DNA from: Calditrichaeota bacterium AABM5.125.24 | GTDB lineage: Bacteria; Electryoneota; AABM5-125-24; Hatepunaeales; Hatepunaeaceae | Assembly (NCBI GenBank): GCA_002127415.1 | Contig: MWJR01000217.1 | Location: 1-10,021 of the forward strand | Length of the DNA stretch: 10,021 nt | Direction: 5' to 3' | Part shown: positions 7,301-10,021 of the stretch, piece by piece | Layout of the letters: each line of letters starts with the position of its first letter | Position numbering within the stretch: position 1 is the stretch's first letter | Notes under the pieces: generated by a model | What the model was told of the DNA's origin: nothing | Databases searched by the model: none | Seen by the model: only the letters and a program-made list of their open reading frames with translations | Program-made: the position numbers and the translations under genes

Positions 7301-9544
7301 CCCTTCAGGTCGCCCCTCGCCATAGTTGCAAATATCGACCGTCAGCTCGATCCGTTCGGTCGGATTGGCAATCCCATCGCCGTCACCGTGGCTCTCACCT
7401 TCATTGTCGTCGTCTATGGCAAAGCCGTCCGCAGCGATGAAGTTATCCGCCGGCTCAATCTCAAAGTCATATAAGTAGGGCATCAGATTGTGGCCGGTGA
7501 CGGTGAGCTGCACCTCGCCCTCTGCAGTCCACCCCGGATCGAGATTGAATACCACCCGCCCCTGTCCGTCGGTCAGCGCCGTAAGCTGGAAGGCATCCGG
7601 CTTGTATAGACAGGCCAGCACCCCTGGGGCCGCGACCGCCGAGTCACCCTCGATGTAAGCAACCTCCACCTCAACCCGGCTTTCCCCGACTCTGAGTGTC
7701 CCCGGATGGGCAACCTCCAGCTCCTGCGGAACATCCGTGTAGAGATCGACAGCCGGGTCGCCCATCAGGTTAAAGATGTAAAAGTGGGTCAGCCACGCCT
7801 CCATATTTCCGTTTTCTGGATGATTTATGTCACCGCGCTCGGCGTAGTTGCGATACAGGTCGAGTCTGCCCTTCATTAAAGCCCAGCCCTGGGCGTAGAT
7901 CTCGTCAACGAATGGCGCTCGAAGAGTGCCAGCGGAAATCAGGTTATTGTAGGCGCTGTGGGTCGCTCCAGCCGCGCCGATACAACCGATGGCACCACCG
8001 TCGGCCACGTAGCTGAAACGTTCTGCAAATGAAAATTCGGGATTATAGATGTGCTCGGCGTAGTCACCTGTGTTGCAGGTCCCCAGAATCACGAAAGGAA
8101 GCATCCCGCCGTTATTCAACCGACCATCAACACTGTTGAACGGGAAGCCGTTAAGATCCCTCCAGCCGCGGAACAGAAAGAACGAGATGCCGTCCGTGAA
8201 GTTGGTTTCGATAAAATTGGTGGGGTTGGGCTGATTCCCGTGCTCACGGCCCCAGTATAACTCGCTGACGTCTGTGTATCCGTGACGCATAACCATAGTC
8301 TTGAACCATCGGCATACATCGATTGAGGAGAGGCCGTTACGGAAGTCGGTAGCGGCCACCGCGGCTCGCGCCTGCCAGCCCGCTTCATCCTCATCGCCGA
8401 TATAGGGCTCAGATTCATACTGAATGATCTTGTTCACATGACCGCGCAGCATATTGACGGAGTTGATTATCAGCCGCCCGACCGCCGCCTCAGGAAGCAG
8501 GTCATTCCCCTCGAGGGTTCCGAAGTGATGGTCGGTCTCATAGGGGTGGGCGGCACCGTTCTGCTCGTTCCAGAACCCCAGTATAAACTGATTGCCCGGA
8601 AGACCGGGGGCATCGCCGACCAGAGTTATGAACTCCGGGGGATGATCACCCTCGTATGCCTCCTCTATGGCCTCTTTAATCCTGATTCTATCGGTATTCT
8701 GTCTGACTCGGAGCACCTCTACTGTCCACCCCATCCGCCGGCGCCACTCAACCAGAGGCTGAAGCTCTTCCTCAATCTTATCCCACTCCCCTATTATGTA
8801 AACGATCGACCCGCTGTTCAGATCGAGGTCCCGGGACGGCGGCGGATTCAGCACCAGCGACCTCAGTATCCTGTGGATATACCGCGAGGGCCTCGGACGC
8901 TCAGGGGCCTCAACCAGGTTGATCATATTGGCGCGGGAGGTGAAATCAAGCTCCAGCTCGAGCGCCTCGACTATCTCAAGCTCGCGGGTGCGTGGGTTCC
9001 ACCGCAGCGGATGTATGACCACCGGGACGATCCTGTAGCCGCGCAAAATGGCCGGTCTTCCGAGCCGGGCCACCTCGGGGGGCCAGAAGCCGTCGTATTC
9101 AAGACTAGCCGAATTGCGGACCAGATCTGCTATGGCACCGTCATCCCCTGACTCCGTCAATGGCTGCTGCGGGTAGGGATTGACCCCGGATAGGGTCCGG
9201 GTCTCAAGGCGGGTAACCCTCAGATCAACCCCTGACCGAGGCGGCACCAGCATCATCCGAACCACAGTCGGCAGCTCGGGCCACCCCTCAGGGCCAGCAG
9301 ACGACTCACCCTCGATAATGAACCGGTCAAAGCGCTCACCGGAGCTGTAGACCTCCCCCCGTTCCAACGCCTCCAGCTCGAATTCGAGCTGAGCGGATAA
9401 CGGGTCGGAGGCGACCAATCTGACCGCAGCACCGGAGGTGGCGGCATCATTAAACGAGCCTGTCACAGCCGCTGAAGCCGAAATGTCAGCCGCAAACCAG
9501 GATAACAGGATTGTCGAGGCTAAAAGCAGTTTAGTGCGATTCAT
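4319..9544 (-). CDS. Giant secreted gingipain-like (peptidase C25) multidomain protein with type IX secretion tail
   Basis: This is a 1741-residue exported protein, likely surface-bound or extracellular. In order (residues from the start at 9544): signal peptide 1-26; C25 propeptide-like region about 35-235; C25 domain about 245-605; Ig-like domain to about 700; an acidic, possibly Ca-binding GDGDG stretch near 720; CARDB-like beta region to 925; nidogen-like region 940-1175; carboxypeptidase-regulatory-like domain 1178-1255; an Ig/BACON-like strand set 1263-1300 and 1585-1645 around a probable beta-propeller 1320-1580; T9SS type A tail 1650-1741 with NWPNPFNP (1662-1669) and terminal KMVVIK. 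Catalytic Cys490 is in GTCNTGDY, but the expected His is Trp461 in FRGWRD, so protease activity is uncertain. Start: GGGAGG (9549-9554) lies 4 bases before the ATG and yields the signal peptide at the N terminus; the in-frame ATG at 9604 would add 20 residues. The domain limits are my estimates. Confidence 0.9.
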   Translation of the reverse strand: MNRTKLLLASTILLSWFAADISASAAVTGSFNDAATSGAAVRLVASDPLSAQLEFELEALERGEVYSSGERFDRFIIEGESSAGPEGWPELPTVVRMMLVPPRSGVDLRVTRLETRTLSGVNPYPQQPLTESGDDGAIADLVRNSASLEYDGFWPPEVARLGRPAILRGYRIVPVVIHPLRWNPRTRELEIVEALELELDFTSRANMINLVEAPERPRPSRYIHRILRSLVLNPPPSRDLDLNSGSIVYIIGEWDKIEEELQPLVEWRRRMGWTVEVLRVRQNTDRIRIKEAIEEAYEGDHPPEFITLVGDAPGLPGNQFILGFWNEQNGAAHPYETDHHFGTLEGNDLLPEAAVGRLIINSVNMLRGHVNKIIQYESEPYIGDEDEAGWQARAAVAATDFRNGLSSIDVCRWFKTMVMRHGYTDVSELYWGREHGNQPNPTNFIETNFTDGISFFLFRGWRDLNGFPFNSVDGRLNNGGMLPFVILGTCNTGDYAEHIYNPEFSFAERFSYVADGGAIGCIGAAGATHSAYNNLISAGTLRAPFVDEIYAQGWALMKGRLDLYRNYAERGDINHPENGNMEAWLTHFYIFNLMGDPAVDLYTDVPQELEVAHPGTLRVGESRVEVEVAYIEGDSAVAAPGVLACLYKPDAFQLTALTDGQGRVVFNLDPGWTAEGEVQLTVTGHNLMPYLYDFEIEPADNFIAADGFAIDDDNEGESHGDGDGIANPTERIELTVDICNYGEGRPEGVMTATLSPGLPHLEVAQGEAGFEAAPSPGEAVRASFVVDIGGGFPDGTGAVFDLNVEVGESSWQSSVVLPVEGPDLEFASLEWISEPLRPSGEATLRIALRNVGARESPELEATLVSLTRTVGVLDTASGFRAIQPGDTGDSEDIYRLTAQRFHLGGSRADLAMVIRAENGFQDTSRFSIIVDQARYGEPFGPDNYGYICFDDTDTSWFACPTFDWIEIDPDSGGSGTDTELSDRQSGSGSTDESVSVELPFTFRYYGEDFDEVTICSNGWIALGDHSELNSARNRMIPGGEVAPAMICPFWDDLLTTGDGGVFFWHDSMEHLFVVEWSHMQRLGPGNQPMESFEVILFDPRFHPSFSGDGDILFQYMEVEDFRSVFQEWDTPFATVGIGSPDQSDGLLYTYWNELNPGAAPLENGRAILFTTMIDYYTGCARGRVIDVETGLPIENVLINTSYGFYNRTDAEGSYFIEDMLADTIHLYDFTAHLAGYNDSTLSGIEVLKDDTIVVDFGLLHPEFIIDPPELQFWMNPNDSHQTQLTIKNDGNGTLWFTSRFNYILENMELAVPGGSDGWTVPKLRGGHPGRDDIWDPLLVWNAGDTVDDSRIQGITFVRDHWVVAGGANGDRDKNWFYLFDRWGHYLDTIPQPTGGRYGVRDMEYSDGYLYCATGTRDILKLDSETGEIVSSISAPEKNIRTQCITVGADGHLFVSGLTTQIYELEMISDTSYSIVQEFNPVDPRDGGSLRKYGFSWFRDDPDDYNLFIMTKNDLYNPDAAVFKMDPLGDGDIRFLTDLSALGPENNGTCGISITPKWNNMVWVFAVVLNNPDGDLVGVLELGPNASWINYDPRSDTLFTGESEPIVINISTADMDTGQYGVVLEFTHNAEGGFFRVPVNLEVNRLDTPDEITPPSEFGLEQNWPNPFNPVTTINYSIDRDAYVNLSVWDVTGRLVATLQEGGRSAGRYQASFDAGGLPTGVYIYRLKAGERTLARKMVVIK

Positions 9545-9607
9545 CCATCCTCCCAACATGATTGAAGCAACGTTCGTTACACCCGGATTCGCCAAGTGGC
9601 CCATAAA

Positions 9608-9613
9608 GTTATA
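9608..9613 (-). promoter_or_regulatory. Possible -10 element of the C25 gene
   Basis: On the minus strand TATAAC at 9613-9608 resembles a -10 hexamer, 63 bases before the preferred start codon. The only -35 candidate, TTAATA, lies 18 bases upstream and is poor. If this promoter is used, the start at 9604 would lie within a few bases of the transcript 5' end, which favours the ATG at 9544. Confidence 0.2.
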
Positions 9614-9667
9614 CGGTTGGAACGACCGTTTTATTAACTGCCAACACCGATAGATAACTGTGTGCTG

Positions 9668-9695
9668 GTGTCACCCCGACGCTTCTGGGTGACAC
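9668..9695. repeat. 9-bp perfect inverted repeat upstream of the C25 gene
   Basis: GTGTCACCC (9668-9676) and GGGTGACAC (9687-9695) are perfect reverse complements separated by 10 bases. The arms share the TGTCAC/GTGACA core with the dyad at 1119-1139. No T tract follows on the minus strand. It could be a regulator-binding dyad or a REP-like palindromic unit. Confidence 0.55.
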
Positions 9696-9729
9696 TATAC
9701 ACTTATAAAGATAAATGCTAATTTATCAA

Positions 9730-9782
9730 CAGTCAAGCTGTTTCACCGCCAATGACGGTTGATTACAAACGGCGCTTGACTG
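9730..9782. repeat. Long imperfect palindrome with 9-bp perfect outer arms
   Basis: CAGTCAAGC (9730-9738) and GCTTGACTG (9774-9782) are perfect reverse complements 35 bases apart. Inside them GTTT (9740-9743) can pair with AAAC (9767-9770), and ACCG (9745-9748) with CGGT (9756-9759), so the 53 bases can fold as one imperfect hairpin. The right arm overlaps a candidate -35 element of the plus-strand gene. Confidence 0.5.
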
Positions 9783-9804
9783 AACCTGCCTAATTTACTA
9801 ATTT
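9776..9804 (+). promoter_or_regulatory. Candidate promoter of the plus-strand partial gene
   Basis: TTGACT (9776-9781) matches five of six -35 consensus positions and is followed, after 17 bases, by TAATTT (9799-9804), a weak -10. This would give a leader of about 115 bases containing the dyad at 9838-9869. The -10 is poor, so the call is tentative. Confidence 0.25.
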
Positions 9805-9837
9805 GAAGTCGTCATTTCGGAATGCAGGCGGCTAAGT

Positions 9838-9869
9838 CAGCAGGTTCACCGTCTGATGAACACCTGCTG
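9838..9869. repeat. Inverted repeat in the leader of the plus-strand gene
   Basis: CAGCAGG (9838-9844) pairs with CCTGCTG (9863-9869), and TTCA (9845-9848, same strand) continues the stem with TGAA (9857-9860) after a 2-base bulge. Farther out, GGCTAA (9830-9835) can pair with TTAGCC (9889-9894). If transcribed on the plus strand, this forms a long hairpin ending about 20 bases before the ribosome site. Confidence 0.45.
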
Positions 9870-9925
9870 TCATTCACCGCGTGCCGCTTTAGCCTTTCAA
9901 CACAGAAGCGCACAGGAGGAGGACG

Positions 9926-9997
9926 ATGTCCCCACCTAAAACCCTCGACTTCTTCACCGAGCTTGACCGGCGCTGCAAGCTGATACGAGAATATATC
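9926..9997 (+). CDS. Start of an unidentified gene, truncated at the contig end after 24 codons
   Basis: ATG at 9926 follows a strong purine-rich ribosome site, AGGAGGAGG at 9914-9922, with the first AGGAGG six bases from the start codon. Only 24 genuine codons remain, and they encode a polar, probably helical stretch (MSPPKTLDFF, then TELDRRCKLIREYI). No signal peptide is visible, and the fragment is too short to assign a family. The open frame continues to the window edge only because the following bases are sequencing adapter, which adds false residues LSLIHISE. The gene is divergent from the C25 gene. The start is convincing; the function is unknown. Confidence 0.6.
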
Positions 9998-10021
9998 CTG
10001 TCTCTTATACACATCTCCGAG
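9998..10021 (+). other. Nextera/Tn5 transposase adapter left on the contig end (not genomic)
   Basis: CTGTCTCTTATACACATCT at 9998-10016 is exactly the 19-bp Tn5 mosaic-end sequence used in Nextera libraries, as it appears in adapter read-through. The next five bases, CCGAG, are the beginning of the Nextera read-2 adapter. It sits at the very last base of the window, as expected for untrimmed reads at a contig end. Genomic sequence therefore ends at 9997. Confidence 0.97.

Larger units (their letters stand above)
9545..9925. other. Divergent intergenic region between the C25 gene and the plus-strand gene
   Basis: No credible gene lies here on either strand. It separates two divergent starts (9544 on the minus strand, 9926 on the plus strand), so both promoters should lie here. 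The stretch 9690-9730 is AT-rich. Three inverted repeats stand out at 9668-9695, 9730-9782 and 9838-9869, with weaker outer pairing around the third. The first part (9545-9604) is in frame with the C25 gene and could be a longer N terminus if translation began at 9604. Confidence 0.6.

Noticed and set aside
8438..9151. Plus-strand open frame of 237 codons opposite the C25 gene
   Set aside because: It lies wholly antisense to the well-supported propeptide/C25 domain coding sequence, resembles no known family, and such shadows are common in GC-rich genes.
3569..9768. Shared 12-mer GGTTGATTACAA at 3569-3580 and 9757-9768
   Set aside because: A few shared 12-mers are expected by chance in 10 kb, and the flanking bases do not match.
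9730..9782. Integron attC site
   Set aside because: The palindrome lacks the GTTRRRY and RYYYAAC core sites at its ends, and no integrase or cassette structure is present.
9812..10012. Minus-strand open frame of 66 codons beginning MYKRQ
   Set aside because: Its start codon and first residues lie in the Nextera adapter, and the rest crosses the ribosome site and start of the plus-strand gene. It is an artefact.

Overview
The window reads as one end of a contig from an uncultured bacterium, probably of the Fibrobacteres-Chlorobi-Bacteroidetes (FCB) superphylum outside Bacteroidota proper. The main evidence is a very large secreted protein with a gingipain-like (C25) peptidase domain that ends in a type A type IX secretion (T9SS) tail carrying an NWPNPFNP motif. 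Several genes also have clear purine-rich Shine-Dalgarno sites, which typical Bacteroidota lack. The phylum assignment is inference.

Layout from left to right. Positions 1-3303 hold two minus-strand genes of the hydantoinase/oxoprolinase family: hyuA (1156-3303, complete) and hyuB (from 1008, running off the left edge). A structured 147-base gap separates them. They should form a two-subunit ATP-dependent amidohydrolase or carboxylase; the substrate cannot be read from sequence. HyuB has a Gln where the family usually has a metal-ligand His. This part is visibly more AT-rich than the rest. Positions 3304-3789 are non-coding, with a candidate hyuA promoter and dyads and, at the right, a likely Rho-independent terminator for the genes upstream on the minus strand. 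Positions 3790-4233 encode QueF, the nitrile reductase of queuosine synthesis, on the minus strand. Positions 4319-9544 encode the 1741-residue T9SS-exported C25-family protein, also on the minus strand. Its catalytic Cys is present but the partner His appears to be Trp.

Both queF and the C25 gene are followed by short arrays of a degenerate 7-base repeat (ATGATGA/ACGATGA/GTGATGA) at or just after the stop codon. Positions 9545-9925 are a divergent intergenic region rich in inverted repeats. At 9926 a plus-strand gene starts behind a strong ribosome binding site, but only 24 codons are real.

The last 24 bases (9998-10021) match the Nextera/Tn5 mosaic-end adapter plus the start of the read-2 adapter. 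They are library sequence, not genome, and they produce a false minus-strand ORF and false C-terminal residues on the plus-strand gene. I see no coherent new multi-gene system. The points most worth a second look are the substituted active sites in the C25 protein and HyuB, the beta-propeller apparently inserted into an Ig-like domain, and the stop-codon-linked heptad repeats.
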